Shown here: positions 1 to 8,506 of the stretch, one piece after another
Position numbering within the stretch: the first letter of the stretch is position 1
Layout of the letters: every line of letters starts with the position of its first letter
Assembly (NCBI GenBank): GCA_017883615.1
Contig: JADGNF010000010.1
Location: 1-44,511 of the forward strand
Length of the DNA stretch: 44,511 nt
Source: Candidatus Bathyarchaeota archaeon
GTDB lineage: Archaea; Thermoproteota; Bathyarchaeia; Bathyarchaeales; Bathycorpusculaceae
Direction of reading: 5' to 3'
Translations under genes and position numbers: made by a program
Notes under the pieces: model-generated
What the model was told of the DNA's origin: nothing
The model's database searches: none
Seen by the model: only the letters and a program-made list of their open reading frames with translations

Positions 1-252
1 AAAGCTCATTTAGACGTTTGGATGAAGGAAATTGCGCCGAGCGATGAACTGCGACAATGGTTCAGCCATGAACCTGAGAAGTGGAAAGAATTCCAAAAGA
101 GGTACCACACAGAATTAAGGACTAAGCAAGATATGATCGATAAGATCAAACAGTACGAAAAAGAAAAAGGTATTGTCACTTTGATCTTCGCAGCAAAAGA
201 TAGCGAACAAAACAACGCCATAATCCTCAAAACGATCCTTGAAAAGAAATAG
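1..252 (+). CDS. DUF488 family protein, 3' part only
   Basis: The reading frame is open from the first base, so the gene starts outside the window and only its last 83 codons are seen. The remaining part (KAHLDVWMKEIAPSDELR..., then a WF-x-H-x-P-x-KW-x-EF block and an AAKD-x-x-x-NNA block near the end) matches the C-terminal half of DUF488/YeaO-like proteins as I remember them. The biochemical role of the family is not established. An ATG at 22 is internal to the conserved region and is unlikely to be the real start. The gene ends with TAG, about 100 bases before the next gene on the same strand. Confidence 0.7.
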   Translation, partial: KAHLDVWMKEIAPSDELRQWFSHEPEKWKEFQKRYHTELRTKQDMIDKIKQYEKEKGIVTLIFAAKDSEQNNAIILKTILEKK

Positions 253-368
253 ACTTCTGCACCCTCGCCTTTCCTCCCGATAACTTAGTTTTTGGGTTGT
301 AAAGTGTGCAAAAAAGGTTATTACCTCCACACGTAAGTAAATACTAAATATATTTGCGGTGGAAGGTT

Positions 369-1664
369 TTGAGCGAAAACTACGCGCCTCTACTCGGAGA
401 CGACTACACTCCAGACAGGATACGCGTCATTATCCCTGTCGGCGGAAAAGCAACCCGCCTCTTGCCATTGACTGCGGAAACAAGCAAAGCATGTCTTAGA
501 CTTTTGAATAGACCACTGGTGGAGTTTTCGTTATTGTCGCTTGCTAACCAGGGCATTCGCCACTTCATCTTCGGTGTAAAGGGCTACACCAACTACCGCG
601 ACCTCTACGACTACTTCGAGTCAGGTTACGGCTTCAGCGCTAGGTACAACATCAAACCTCGCATTCACATAAAATACCAACCCAACGTAGACGACTTGGG
701 GAGCGCCGATTCCGCAAGAATAAATATGGACTATTACGAAGTCAAAACGCCAACTTTTGCTGTTCAAGGAGACAACATCTTTGACATTAATGTAAAAGAC
801 CTCATCAGATTCCACAGGGACAAAGGCGCCATGATGACGATTGTCCTTCGCGAAGTCGACAATGTGGAAGGCTTAGGAATAGCAGACATAGACAAGAAAT
901 CACGCATCCGATGCTTCGTCGAAAAACCTTTACCTAAAGATGCACCCAGCAATCTCGCAAACACGGGCTTGTACGTAATCTCTCCTGAAGTCAAAAAGAT
1001 CTTCAAGGAAAAAGGCGTCAAAGATATAGTCGAGCAGAAACACCGTCTTGACTTTGGTTACGATTTCATTCCCTACATGACGGAGACGGGTCGCCCAGTT
1101 TACGGCTACACGTTAAAGGGTGCCTGGTTCGATGTGGGAACCCCAAAGAACTACTTGGAAGCTATGAAGAAGCTCCTGCACGGCGGGTTCGGTATGCTAA
1201 CGGACTTCGGAGGACGCATAAACGAGAAACAGCAAATATGGGTGCAAGGAGAAAGCAACGACGCAGCGAAAAGACGACAGGAGATCGTCCGGAAAATCAA
1301 AAAGGGCAAAATAGAAATCGAAGGAGCCGTTCTCATCGGGAGACATTGCGAAATCGACGACGGCGTAAAAATCGTAAACTCGTGCGTTGACAACTTCACC
1401 CGCATCGGCAAAGGCACAGTAATTGAAAACTCAGCTGTGATGGATCGCGCTACAATCGGGGAGCACTCAGAAATCCGCGATAGCATAATTGGTAGACACA
1501 CAACAGTGCAGTCGAGTTTGCGCAAGCCAACCAAAGTATGTGACGTTTCCGTGGTAGCTGATGACGTCACCGTTGAAGAAGGAAGCATACTTGTCGGGTC
1601 GAAGATTTATCCTCATCAACACGTGAGAGGCGAATTCCGCAACCAGACACTAATCACAAGTTAG
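369..1664 (+). CDS. Sugar-phosphate nucleotidyltransferase with C-terminal left-handed beta-helix
   Basis: This is an NDP-sugar pyrophosphorylase-like protein of about 431 residues, expected to join a sugar phosphate to a nucleotide for glycan or lipid precursors. The N-terminal part carries the nucleotide-binding motif GGKATRLLPLT near residue 26 (the usual third Gly of GGxGTR is Ala here), followed by a GDNIFD block and the EKP block typical of the family. From about residue 310 there are hexapeptide-type repeats (AVLIGRHCEI, SCVDNFTRIGKGTVI, SAVMDRATIG), which form a left-handed beta-helix. I prefer the TTG at 369 because GGTGG lies six bases upstream; an in-frame TTG at 354 sits inside the AT-rich TATA-like stretch at 342-352. 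The exact sugar substrate cannot be read from the sequence. Confidence 0.85.
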   Translation: MSENYAPLLGDDYTPDRIRVIIPVGGKATRLLPLTAETSKACLRLLNRPLVEFSLLSLANQGIRHFIFGVKGYTNYRDLYDYFESGYGFSARYNIKPRIHIKYQPNVDDLGSADSARINMDYYEVKTPTFAVQGDNIFDINVKDLIRFHRDKGAMMTIVLREVDNVEGLGIADIDKKSRIRCFVEKPLPKDAPSNLANTGLYVISPEVKKIFKEKGVKDIVEQKHRLDFGYDFIPYMTETGRPVYGYTLKGAWFDVGTPKNYLEAMKKLLHGGFGMLTDFGGRINEKQQIWVQGESNDAAKRRQEIVRKIKKGKIEIEGAVLIGRHCEIDDGVKIVNSCVDNFTRIGKGTVIENSAVMDRATIGEHSEIRDSIIGRHTTVQSSLRKPTKVCDVSVVADDVTVEEGSILVGSKIYPHQHVRGEFRNQTLITS

Positions 1665-1668
1665 ACGG

Positions 1669-2235
1669 CTAAGCTTTGTACCACTTGAAAATCACATATT
1701 GCACTTTCTCATTGCCCAACCCCGGTACGGCGATAATGAAGCGTTTCCGAACTGTTGTGGCTAAACGTCCGGCCTTCACGATTTCCGTTGCTGAAATATC
1801 TGACCCCGCATTCTTGACTGAAACCATGTAAGGAGCGTGTTCTACGCCTGGACCGTACTTGTAAACTGCAAAGTCGCAACCAAACTTTATACCTGGCGTC
1901 ACGATTAAACCGCTTTCCCGCAAGTCTTGGTAAACCGTGTATTTCTCATCGAATTCGTCGTAGAGATGCTTAGCTTTTTGCTTGAGTTTGACCAAGCCTA
2001 CGCTAGTTTTCTTTGAACCTTCAAAAACCGTGATTTGCCCCTTCTCCAAAAGGTAGACCCCTTCCATCAAATCCAGAATCAACGGCACCTTAAACTCTGG
2101 AATTTTTGGTTTGGCTATCCCTAGCGGTTTGCCATAGAACCCATTCTTGTAGAGTTGAGAGCCTTCTGATGGATCCCAGACTATCAGGAAGTTTTCTAGG
2201 AGTTCAACCTTGACTTTGGGGAGTTTCTCAGGCAT
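1669..2235 (-). CDS. endA: tRNA-splicing endonuclease (tRNA-intron lyase)
   Basis: EndA cuts the bulge-helix-bulge motif of archaeal tRNA and rRNA precursors, leaving 2',3'-cyclic phosphate ends. The 188-residue length fits the short homotetramer or homodimer class. The C-terminal catalytic core is clear: IKFGCDFAVYKYGPG contains the catalytic Tyr (about Y125), VEHAPYMV the His (H133), and EIVKAGRLATTVRKRF the Lys (K154). It is convergent with the nucleotidyltransferase gene, with four bases between the stops, and lies 16 bases after the DUF47 gene on the same strand. All catalytic residues are present, so the protein should be active. Confidence 0.95.
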   Translation of the reverse strand: MPEKLPKVKVELLENFLIVWDPSEGSQLYKNGFYGKPLGIAKPKIPEFKVPLILDLMEGVYLLEKGQITVFEGSKKTSVGLVKLKQKAKHLYDEFDEKYTVYQDLRESGLIVTPGIKFGCDFAVYKYGPGVEHAPYMVSVKNAGSDISATEIVKAGRLATTVRKRFIIAVPGLGNEKVQYVIFKWYKA

Positions 2236-2251
2236 GAATTTCGCCCGTGCG

Positions 2252-2929
2252 CTACATGATAAAGGATATCAATCTGGCGGCGTCTGCGGCGTCTTCAGCT
2301 TTGTCTGCGGAATTCTCTAAGAGTTGCAGAACGTCCCTCATGATGAACAGGGCAGGCAAATCTAGCTTGCTGCTTAAGACCTTAATGGCCAAGGTTCGGT
2401 AGTGGTCATCCACGATTCTTTCAGCGATCTCCACATCTTTAGCCTTCTCCAGAGTTTTTGTGGAGCCGTAGCTGAGAACCATCATGGTTTCCCTAAGTTT
2501 AAGCACCGTCTCCAGCACGGCGTCTGCAAGTTTTTGCAGGTCCTTGCGTACATCCGCTGGAACGTTCCAGTTATGCTCCATAATCTCGACAAGGTAGAAA
2601 GCGATTCCCTCTGAGAAGTCGGCGATTTCGCTGGTTAATGTAGTAAATCTAAGGAAATCTTCTCGACTGATAAGAATGGCTCCGATTTCCGCGAGTTCTT
2701 TGCTCACCATCTGGCGGGATTTGATGACTTCTTCTTCGCCCTTTTTGATCTCGCTCAGAAGTTGTCTGGCTGATTCTTTGTCGCCTTTTGCGAAGCTTTC
2801 CGCCAGTTGGGGGATTTTTCGGGTGACCTCCAGCACCTTACGTAAGTTATCTTGACAGGCTGTTAGAGCCCGACGCTTGACACGTTCTTCTGTTTCTGCT
2901 GGAAGTACCATCTTTAGCTTGCCATCCAT
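2252..2929 (-). CDS. DUF47 family PhoU-like protein
   Basis: This is an all-helical protein of about 225 residues similar to the DUF47/TIGR00153 family, which resembles PhoU and is usually linked to Pit-type phosphate transporters. Diagnostic stretches include RFTTLTSEIADFSEGIAFYL in the middle and LLENSADKAEDAADAARL at the C-terminus, where acidic residues correspond to the metal-binding face of PhoU-like proteins. An ATG at 2929 (MDGKLKMVLP) is a likelier start than the TTG two codons upstream. No phosphate transporter gene is visible next to it; the neighbours are endA and glyS, so its partner must be elsewhere. Confidence 0.8.
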   Translation of the reverse strand: MDGKLKMVLPAETEERVKRRALTACQDNLRKVLEVTRKIPQLAESFAKGDKESARQLLSEIKKGEEEVIKSRQMVSKELAEIGAILISREDFLRFTTLTSEIADFSEGIAFYLVEIMEHNWNVPADVRKDLQKLADAVLETVLKLRETMMVLSYGSTKTLEKAKDVEIAERIVDDHYRTLAIKVLSSKLDLPALFIMRDVLQLLENSADKAEDAADAARLISFIM

Positions 2930-2986
2930 ATTCAACGCTGAATGTTTCTAAACTGTAGTGCGTGGGTGCATTAAAAAAGCTAACCC

Positions 2987-4747
2987 TCAACTTTGAACTA
3001 AAATGCCTAAATCTTCAAACTTTATTTTTCCATGGAAATATTTATGCAAGAGTTCAGGCAACGCCTTTATTTCGGTTCGAACTTGCTGCCACGAATCACG
3101 GTCTCGGATCGTAACGGAGTCTTTGCTTAAGCTGTCGTAATCCACTGTTATGCCCAATTGGATACCTGCTTCGTCTGCCCGAGCGTAACGCCTGCCAATG
3201 GAGCCTGCGTCGTCAAACTCAACGGAGAAGCCCTCTTGAGTTAGTTGCTTTTGCATTTCCTGAGCCTTCTCAGCTAACCCATCCTTGCTCATCAGCGGGT
3301 AAATGCCGATTTGGATGGGCGCAATGCTTTTTGGGAAGCCCAAAACGACGCGATCGTCTTTTACGCCGTAAGCGTACTCTAAAGCCACATAGAAAAGACG
3401 GTCAGAGCCGAAACTGGGCTCCACAACATGCGGAACAAAACGCCTGCCCCGTAAAACTTCCTTTTGGGAGACAACTTGCACGTGTTCAGGAAAAACCTTG
3501 AAGACATCAGCCATATAAAAGCCGTCTTTCTTAAACGCCGTCGAAACCGCTTGGGGGTCAGCTTTAGATAGGAGTTCGCCGACTTTGCCGGCGTCCTTCT
3601 TGAATGCGGGACCCATCTTTGCCATGTTTGCCTTCACGACAAGTTGCTCGGTTTCTATGGGTTTCTCGTACTCTTTGAAGACGCGCATGTCGACTCCGCT
3701 GGCTTTCATATGGCAGGTCAAATCGAAGTCGGTGCGGTAAGCGTGACCGGAAACTTCTGTCCAGCCGTAACGGTCAAGAAGCACTTCTTGGTCAAAGCTT
3801 TGGCTGGAGTAATGCGCTTTTTCCCATGCCAATTTTTCGATAAACCGCTGTTTCTCAACTGGGACACCGATTTCTGTAAGCATCTTCTTCGCCATCGCCA
3901 TGAAAAATGCTTGCCACTCGGAGCGGACAATTTTCCTATCCAAGGCTTCGCGGACGGTCAGGTTGATTGTTTTCTCGCTGTTCTTCAGTCTTTCTTCGCC
4001 AAGCAATATTGGGAGGACTTCGCTTTCCACATCTTTAAGCAGGTGGCAGCTCGGTTCTTCAGGGTCGAAAAAGAACTCTAAGTCGCAGATTGTGAATTCC
4101 CTCAACCTAATCAGACCTTGGCGGGGAGAAATTTCGTTTCGCAATGCATGCCCGATTTGGATTACGCCGAAAGGAAGCTTTTCGCGTGCGGCGGAGTAGA
4201 GGCGACCGAATTCGACGAATATACCTTGTGCCGCTTCGGGTCTGCCGTAGCCTGTTGCTCCCGTGTAGGGTCCAATGGTTGTTGTAAACATTGTTAGGAA
4301 AAGTTGAGGTGGTCTGAAACCGCCGCCGCAATCCGGGCAAATTATACCGTTCTTTTCGATGGCCACTTGAACGTCGTCTAGGGTCATTTTTTCTGCTTCA
4401 ACCGACGAAATCTTTGCGTACTCTTCCAGCAGATGGTCAGCGCGGAAGCGTTTGTTGCATTTGACGCATTCCACCATGGGTTCCTTGAAGTGGTCCACAT
4501 GCCCTGAAGCTTCGAAAACTTTGCCCGGGGTAATAACGGAGGACTCCATTTCCAAAATGCCTGTCTGCTTAACGAATAATTCACGGAGCTTGTTCTCGAT
4601 ATTCTGCTTTAATCTGGTTCCCAGTGGACCGTAAGCCACAAATCCGCCTGACCCGCCGTAAATCTCGTAACTGTTCCAGTAAAAGCCGCGTCTGCGGGCT
4701 AACTCGTTAATAGCAGTGAACTTGTCAAGTTTAGCTGATTCAGTCAT
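2987..4747 (-). CDS. glyS: Glycyl-tRNA synthetase, archaeal/eukaryotic type
   Basis: A 586-residue class II aminoacyl-tRNA synthetase that charges tRNA-Gly. Motif 1 is near YGPLGTRLKQNIEN (residues 40-52), motif 2 is the RNEISPRQGLIRLREFT block, and motif 3 is EPSFGSDRLFYVALEYAY. Two CxxC pairs (about residues 94-97 and 137-140) form a zinc ribbon seen in several archaeal homologues. The C-terminal anticodon-binding domain includes a GSIGRRYARADEAGIQLGITVDYD-like segment. The gene has its own upstream region with a TTTAATTT box on the minus strand near 4788. Length and motifs are normal. Confidence 0.97.
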   Translation of the reverse strand: MTESAKLDKFTAINELARRRGFYWNSYEIYGGSGGFVAYGPLGTRLKQNIENKLRELFVKQTGILEMESSVITPGKVFEASGHVDHFKEPMVECVKCNKRFRADHLLEEYAKISSVEAEKMTLDDVQVAIEKNGIICPDCGGGFRPPQLFLTMFTTTIGPYTGATGYGRPEAAQGIFVEFGRLYSAAREKLPFGVIQIGHALRNEISPRQGLIRLREFTICDLEFFFDPEEPSCHLLKDVESEVLPILLGEERLKNSEKTINLTVREALDRKIVRSEWQAFFMAMAKKMLTEIGVPVEKQRFIEKLAWEKAHYSSQSFDQEVLLDRYGWTEVSGHAYRTDFDLTCHMKASGVDMRVFKEYEKPIETEQLVVKANMAKMGPAFKKDAGKVGELLSKADPQAVSTAFKKDGFYMADVFKVFPEHVQVVSQKEVLRGRRFVPHVVEPSFGSDRLFYVALEYAYGVKDDRVVLGFPKSIAPIQIGIYPLMSKDGLAEKAQEMQKQLTQEGFSVEFDDAGSIGRRYARADEAGIQLGITVDYDSLSKDSVTIRDRDSWQQVRTEIKALPELLHKYFHGKIKFEDLGILVQS

Positions 4748-4803
4748 TTGACGTCTGACCCTTCTTTAGCGTATGCCCCCTTCCAAATTAAAGCTTACTA
4801 GTA

Positions 4804-4864
4804 GGCAAAACCAGTTTCCAAACAGTTTTGGGGTCAAAAGCAAGTTTCTTAAGGGAGTTTTGCC
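4804..4864. repeat. Inverted repeat in the glyS-nitroreductase intergenic region
   Basis: GGCAAAAC at 4804-4811 is matched by GTTTTGCC at 4857-4864, an 8-bp inverted repeat separated by 45 bases. It lies between the divergent glyS and nitroreductase genes and ends 20 bases before the nitroreductase ATG. It could be a leader structure or chance; no known element is recognised. Confidence 0.25.
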
Positions 4865-4884
4865 GTTTTGGCTTGGGGAGAAAA

Positions 4885-5418
4885 ATGGAGTTTATAGAAG
4901 TCATAGCAACGCGGAAAAGCGTCCGCGCCTACTCGGACAAACCAGTTGAAGAAGAAAAACTCACAAAGATTTTGGAAGCAGCAAGGTTAGCGCCTTCGTG
5001 AAAAAACAATCAGTGCGGCCGATATGTCGTCGTTACCGAAAAAGCTCGCAAAGAGGCGATTTCAAGAGGTTTTAACAGTTGGATTCAGCTGGCACCGGTG
5101 ATTTTGGTAGCCTGCGCCGACCCAAAGGACTCGGGCAGCCACGAAGATATGGATTATTACCTTGTTGATGTGGGCATTTCGTTGCAGCAGCTGATTTTTG
5201 CAGCGACAGATTTAGGGCTTGGAACATGTTGGATTGGCGCCTTCAAAGAAGACATAATCAAAGCGGCGATCGCCGTTCCTGAGAACGTGAAGATCGTTGC
5301 TCTGACACCGTTGGGCTACCCCGCAGAGAAGGAAAGCTTGAACGCAAAACTTCGAGGCTTGACGGAAACAGGCAAAAGAAAACCGCTGGAAGAAATTGTC
5401 CATAAAGATAAATGGTGA
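4885..5418 (+). pseudogene. Nitroreductase family protein interrupted by in-frame TGA
   Basis: From the ATG at 4885 (GGGGAG just upstream) the frame encodes a flavin-dependent nitroreductase-like protein of 177 codons: an N-terminal [17 protein letters not shown] block, then EAARLAPS, then the second half with LQQLIFAATDLGLGTCWIGAF. Codon 39 (4999-5001) is TGA, directly after LAPS. In this subfamily that position is normally Trp (LAPSW-x-N-x-Q-C), so a single TGG to TGA change explains it. The frame then stays open to 5418, so apart from this codon the gene is intact. It is either a recent nonsense mutation, a sequence error or a recoded codon. The downstream piece could be reinitiated from GTG at 5098 but would lack the FMN-binding N-terminus. 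Confidence 0.8.
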
Positions 5419-5569
5419 CGCACAACATGCGGAGCTATTGTGAAGAACCAATTTATACATTGACTATTTTGAAAACTGGTTAAACAAAGGGCGAGAAAAA
5501 AGAACAAGAAGAAGCATTCAAGTTCAAGAACCGAATAGAAATAAAACAGCTTTTCTAAGAGATGTTCTA

Positions 5570-6037
5570 TTATTTAGAGATTTTTGATCGCTTCCTGTCC
5601 CCGAAGAACGAAAGTAGGCTCTCAAAAGCAAAAATGGCGAGGCCTAATGCCGTTATCGCAGTCAAATAAACAAAGTTTAGGTCCGGGAGCTCTTTGTTAA
5701 CAAGGAAACGGATTAAAACTATTGCAATTTCAGTTCCCAGAAGTCCCATAAAAAAAAGACAGTAAATTAACAGGCTCGGCACTAGGTTTCTACCTATCCA
5801 TAGATGACCGCGTACATTCGCCTTTTCTTTGACGATGTATTCTCCATATTCGGTCTTTTCTAGTAGACCTAAATCCTCAAGTTTCTGAAGATGTCGATAT
5901 GCCACGCTTGAGCTACTCAGATCTAAGCCTCGGACCACATCGCGAGTGCCTATTGGTCTACCTTCTTTAACTGCAAAAACATAAACTTTGAAGGTGATAC
6001 CTTCGAGCTCCTCTCCGTTTCTATCCCTAGCCGCCAA
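5570..6037 (-). CDS. Membrane-anchored winged-helix protein
   Basis: This 155-residue protein has an N-terminal winged-helix region (about residues 14-70: TFKVYVFAVKEG-RPIGTRDVVRGLDLSSSSVAYRHLQKLEDLGLLEK), then two hydrophobic membrane segments (about 85-110 and 123-145) and a basic C-terminus. It is probably a membrane-bound transcription regulator or a protein that senses membrane state; the target is unknown. It starts with TTG at 6037, with GGGAG overlapping the stop of the preceding surface-protein frame five bases upstream. That spacing implies translational coupling to the surface protein and suggests that the two work together. Confidence 0.75.
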   Translation of the reverse strand: MAARDRNGEELEGITFKVYVFAVKEGRPIGTRDVVRGLDLSSSSVAYRHLQKLEDLGLLEKTEYGEYIVKEKANVRGHLWIGRNLVPSLLIYCLFFMGLLGTEIAIVLIRFLVNKELPDLNFVYLTAITALGLAIFAFESLLSFFGDRKRSKISK

Positions 6038-6042
6038 ATGGC

Positions 6043-6309
6043 TTAGCTCCCTGAAACAACCTGAACATCTAAACTGGTTGGATATACACGTAATATCTCG
6101 TTTCCTTTTACAAGGTCGTTGTATAGGTATTCTGAGCCGAAGTTTTCCAGGTGAACTAGTTTTGCTCCTCCGCTTTCTGAGGGCGGACCATCAATCGTAG
6201 TGCCTACCACGGTGCCGCCTAAGTAGAATGTACCCGTTTGAATTAAGGTACTGTTGCTGATTCGTTTATTCCTGACAACCCGATTAGCCGTGATTCGGAA
6301 GGTTGCCAA
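6043..6309 (-). pseudogene. C-terminal part of a frameshifted surface protein
   Basis: This frame overlaps the end of the 6243-6746 frame by 67 bases and lies in the -1 frame relative to it. Its second half (GTFYLGGTVVGTT..., ENFGSEYLYNDLV...) reads as the beta-rich end of an extracellular domain. The first 20 codons overlap the upstream frame and look like a shadow. Adding one base near 6243 (CCTTAA to CCTTTAA) would join the two into one protein of about 234 residues. I therefore treat it as the second half of one gene. Its stop lies five bases before the start of the membrane winged-helix gene. Confidence 0.6.
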
Positions 6310-6746
6310 GTTACGTCATCGCTTGCTCCCACGTTTACTTGCTCGCTATACGTTTGGTGGTATTCAAAGATGAATTCCCCCTTTACACTTTCACTGAATT
6401 CATCAGGTGTGTTTATGATACTCATCTGTTGCGCTCCAATGACGCCAAGCTTGCTTACGATTACAGAGACGTTAGAGTAGTTTGTGATATTGAGAACTAC
6501 AAAGAAGCTTCCTGGGGTATAGTAACCTGAAGCGGGGTCGCTGCTGTTACCCCAAAGACCAGTGATATTTTGGCTGACGGGCTGAGTTGAAAAGTAAGCG
6601 TAAACAACATCCAAGCCCAAATATGCTCTTCTGTTAAGATATTTTGGGGGTGTCTCAACATTCGAAGTATACCGTGGGTAAGCTATAGCCAACCCGAGTA
6701 TCAGCGCCAGAAGGCCTACAACGGCTAATTGAACATGGGGTCTCAT
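6243..6746 (-). CDS. Surface protein, N-terminal part of a frameshifted gene
   Basis: The N-terminus MRPHVQLAVVGLLALILGLAIAYP is a signal anchor or signal peptide. The rest is a polar, Asn/Ser-rich extracellular domain with several N-x-S/T sites and no family that I recognise. The frame stops at 6243 but the protein pattern continues in the -1 frame down to 6043. The gene heads a two-gene unit with the membrane winged-helix protein at 5570-6037, which suggests an outside sensor paired with an inside DNA-binding partner; this is an inference from layout only. Confidence 0.6.
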   Translation of the reverse strand: MRPHVQLAVVGLLALILGLAIAYPRYTSNVETPPKYLNRRAYLGLDVVYAYFSTQPVSQNITGLWGNSSDPASGYYTPGSFFVVLNITNYSNVSVIVSKLGVIGAQQMSIINTPDEFSESVKGEFIFEYHQTYSEQVNVGASDDVTWQPSESRLIGLSGINESATVP

Positions 6747-6942
6747 GTTAAATCATCGTTCGTTCATAACATATGAACTCACTAATAATTCTCCCTTGAG
6801 AACTGCATGGTTCTTATAGCAGAACGAGCTGGGAATCCCCATTTTTTGGGGGGCAACAATTGAGATTAGTAGAAATGAAGAAGTCAGCTGTTAACATTCA
6901 GAAAAATTGGTTTTCACAAAAAAGAAAAAATTGGGGTTGTAG

Positions 6943-8301
6943 CTACTTTCGTCTTCTGCTCATCACCAAAGCAACAACAGCTATCGCTATGATGATTACA
7001 ACGACTGCTGCGATTATGTAGTAGACATTATTGGATGTTGGTCCTGGTGTTTCGGATGCTTTTGGCGTTTCTGTCGCGGATGCTGACGGTGAAACTGAAG
7101 CGCTTGGAGATGTCGATGGGCTGGGGCTCGGGGCAGAAGCTTGTCCGATAGCGTAGATATTTTTGTCATATGAGGTCACGTAAAGTAAACCATTAGCGAC
7201 TGCGGGAGATGAGTAGAGCAAACCGTGGGTCTGGAAACTCCACAAGAACGCCCCTGTTTGAGCGTTTAGCGCGTAGGTGTTGTTATCAAAGGAGGTCACG
7301 TAAACTACGTTGCCCGCTATGGCTGGAGCGCAAAAGATACCGCCAGCTGTGGTGTAGTTCCAGATTTGGGCGCCGTTTGTGGCGCTGTAAGCGTAGATGT
7401 TATTGTCGAAGGAGCCGCCCGTGTAGATGATGCCGTTGGCGACCGCGGGGGAAGCCTGCACGCATAAGTCGTACCCTGTAGTGACATTCCACATTTCAAT
7501 GCCTGTCGCGGCATCTAAAGCGTAGGTTTTGTTATCATGTGAATTCACGTAAACTACACCATTGGCAAAAGCCGGTGATGATTCAACAGATGCGCCGGCT
7601 GTGAAATTCCAGATTTTATCCGAAGTCGAAGCGTTCAAAGCATAGACTTGGTGGTCGTATGAGCCAAAGTACACGACGCCGTTAACGACCAGGGGTGAAG
7701 AAATTACGTTGTCACCAGTTTGGAAACTCCAGATGAAATTGCCGTTGGCAGCGTTAAAAGCATAGGTTTTGTTGTCGCTTGAGCCAATGTAGACTACGCC
7801 GTTCACAACACTTGGACACGTATGGACTTCTCCGCCTGTAGTGTAATTCCAGACCTGATGACCGTCAGTTGTGCTTAGAGCGTAAACTCGTTGATTGGTG
7901 GATCCGAAGTAGACTAAGCCGTTTGCTATTGCAGGAGAGGAATAAATTTGTCCGCCCGCGGTATAGTTCCATATGAGGTGCCCGTTAGTTGCGTTCCAAG
8001 CATACATCATTCCGTGCTGCAATGTTCCAGCATATACGACGCCATCTGAGATTGCCGGTGAGCTCCACATTCCACCGACTGCAGTGTAGTTCCATGCAAG
8101 CACGTTCGTCGTTGGACCGGCCGCGGTGGTGTATCCGGTGTGGGCTAAGTCATGATGAAACATCGGCCAATCAGCGGCAGCAATCGAAGCTTGGGTGGCG
8201 GAGTCATACGATGGCGAAGCAGCGTAAGCACTCAGCATAGCAATAGATGCCATTGACAAACAAAGAATCCCGATAATCGTAATTGACATTGTTTTATTCA
8301 T
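6943..8301 (-). CDS. Secreted PQQ-like beta-propeller protein with C-terminal anchor
   Basis: The 452-residue protein starts with a signal peptide (residues 1-27), followed by eight repeats of about 40 residues of the type SSPAVANGVVYVGS-x-D-x-x-x-YALNA-x-TG-x-x-WNYTT, the pattern of PQQ-like (Pyrrolo-quinoline-quinone-like) blades. A Pro/Ser/Thr-rich linker (about 390-420) leads to a C-terminal membrane helix and an RRRK stop-transfer tail. The domain is therefore held outside the cell near the membrane. A cofactor is not implied: many archaeal proteins of this type act in binding or scaffolding. TAAGGAG lies ahead of the ATG. The repeats are visible in the DNA as imperfect tandem copies. 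Confidence 0.88.
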   Translation of the reverse strand: MNKTMSITIIGILCLSMASIAMLSAYAASPSYDSATQASIAAADWPMFHHDLAHTGYTTAAGPTTNVLAWNYTAVGGMWSSPAISDGVVYAGTLQHGMMYAWNATNGHLIWNYTAGGQIYSSPAIANGLVYFGSTNQRVYALSTTDGHQVWNYTTGGEVHTCPSVVNGVVYIGSSDNKTYAFNAANGNFIWSFQTGDNVISSPLVVNGVVYFGSYDHQVYALNASTSDKIWNFTAGASVESSPAFANGVVYVNSHDNKTYALDAATGIEMWNVTTGYDLCVQASPAVANGIIYTGGSFDNNIYAYSATNGAQIWNYTTAGGIFCAPAIAGNVVYVTSFDNNTYALNAQTGAFLWSFQTHGLLYSSPAVANGLLYVTSYDKNIYAIGQASAPSPSPSTSPSASVSPSASATETPKASETPGPTSNNVYYIIAAVVVIIIAIAVVALVMSRRRK

Positions 8302-8456
8302 TTTTATTTTCTCCTTAAAAATAGTTCTGTTTATAACTAAACACGTTGAAGCGAGTTATAGCCTTTTCTGAACATTTCGCAATTGTCACTCGTAGTTGAG
8401 ACCGATTTTCCAAGGCGCAGACAAAAATTTGTCAGCTCGTCTTCGGGACAGCGTAC

Positions 8457-8466
8457 CTTTTATAAG
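8457..8466 (+). promoter_or_regulatory. TATA box of the inositol-phosphate synthase gene
   Basis: CTTTTATAAG at 8457-8466 fits an archaeal TATA element. It predicts a transcript start near 8486-8490, just ahead of the GGTGG at 8494-8498 and the TTG start at 8507. Confidence 0.5.
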
Positions 8467-8506
8467 ACTGCTGCAAATAGAAATGCCATACAAGGTGGCT
8501 TAACAG

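Noticed and set aside
4999-5001. Selenocysteine at the nitroreductase TGA
   Set aside because: The position corresponds to Trp, not Cys, in the family, and no SECIS-like structure was evident nearby.
6243-6309. Programmed -1 frameshifting in the surface-protein overlap
   Set aside because: No classical slippery heptamer or downstream stem was seen in the 67-base overlap, so a simple indel is the better explanation.
6943-8301. Tandem DNA repeats in the propeller gene as a CRISPR or satellite array
   Set aside because: The period of about 120 bases is that of the protein blades, with variation at third codon positions; it is a coding repeat. No CRISPR array is seen anywhere in the window.
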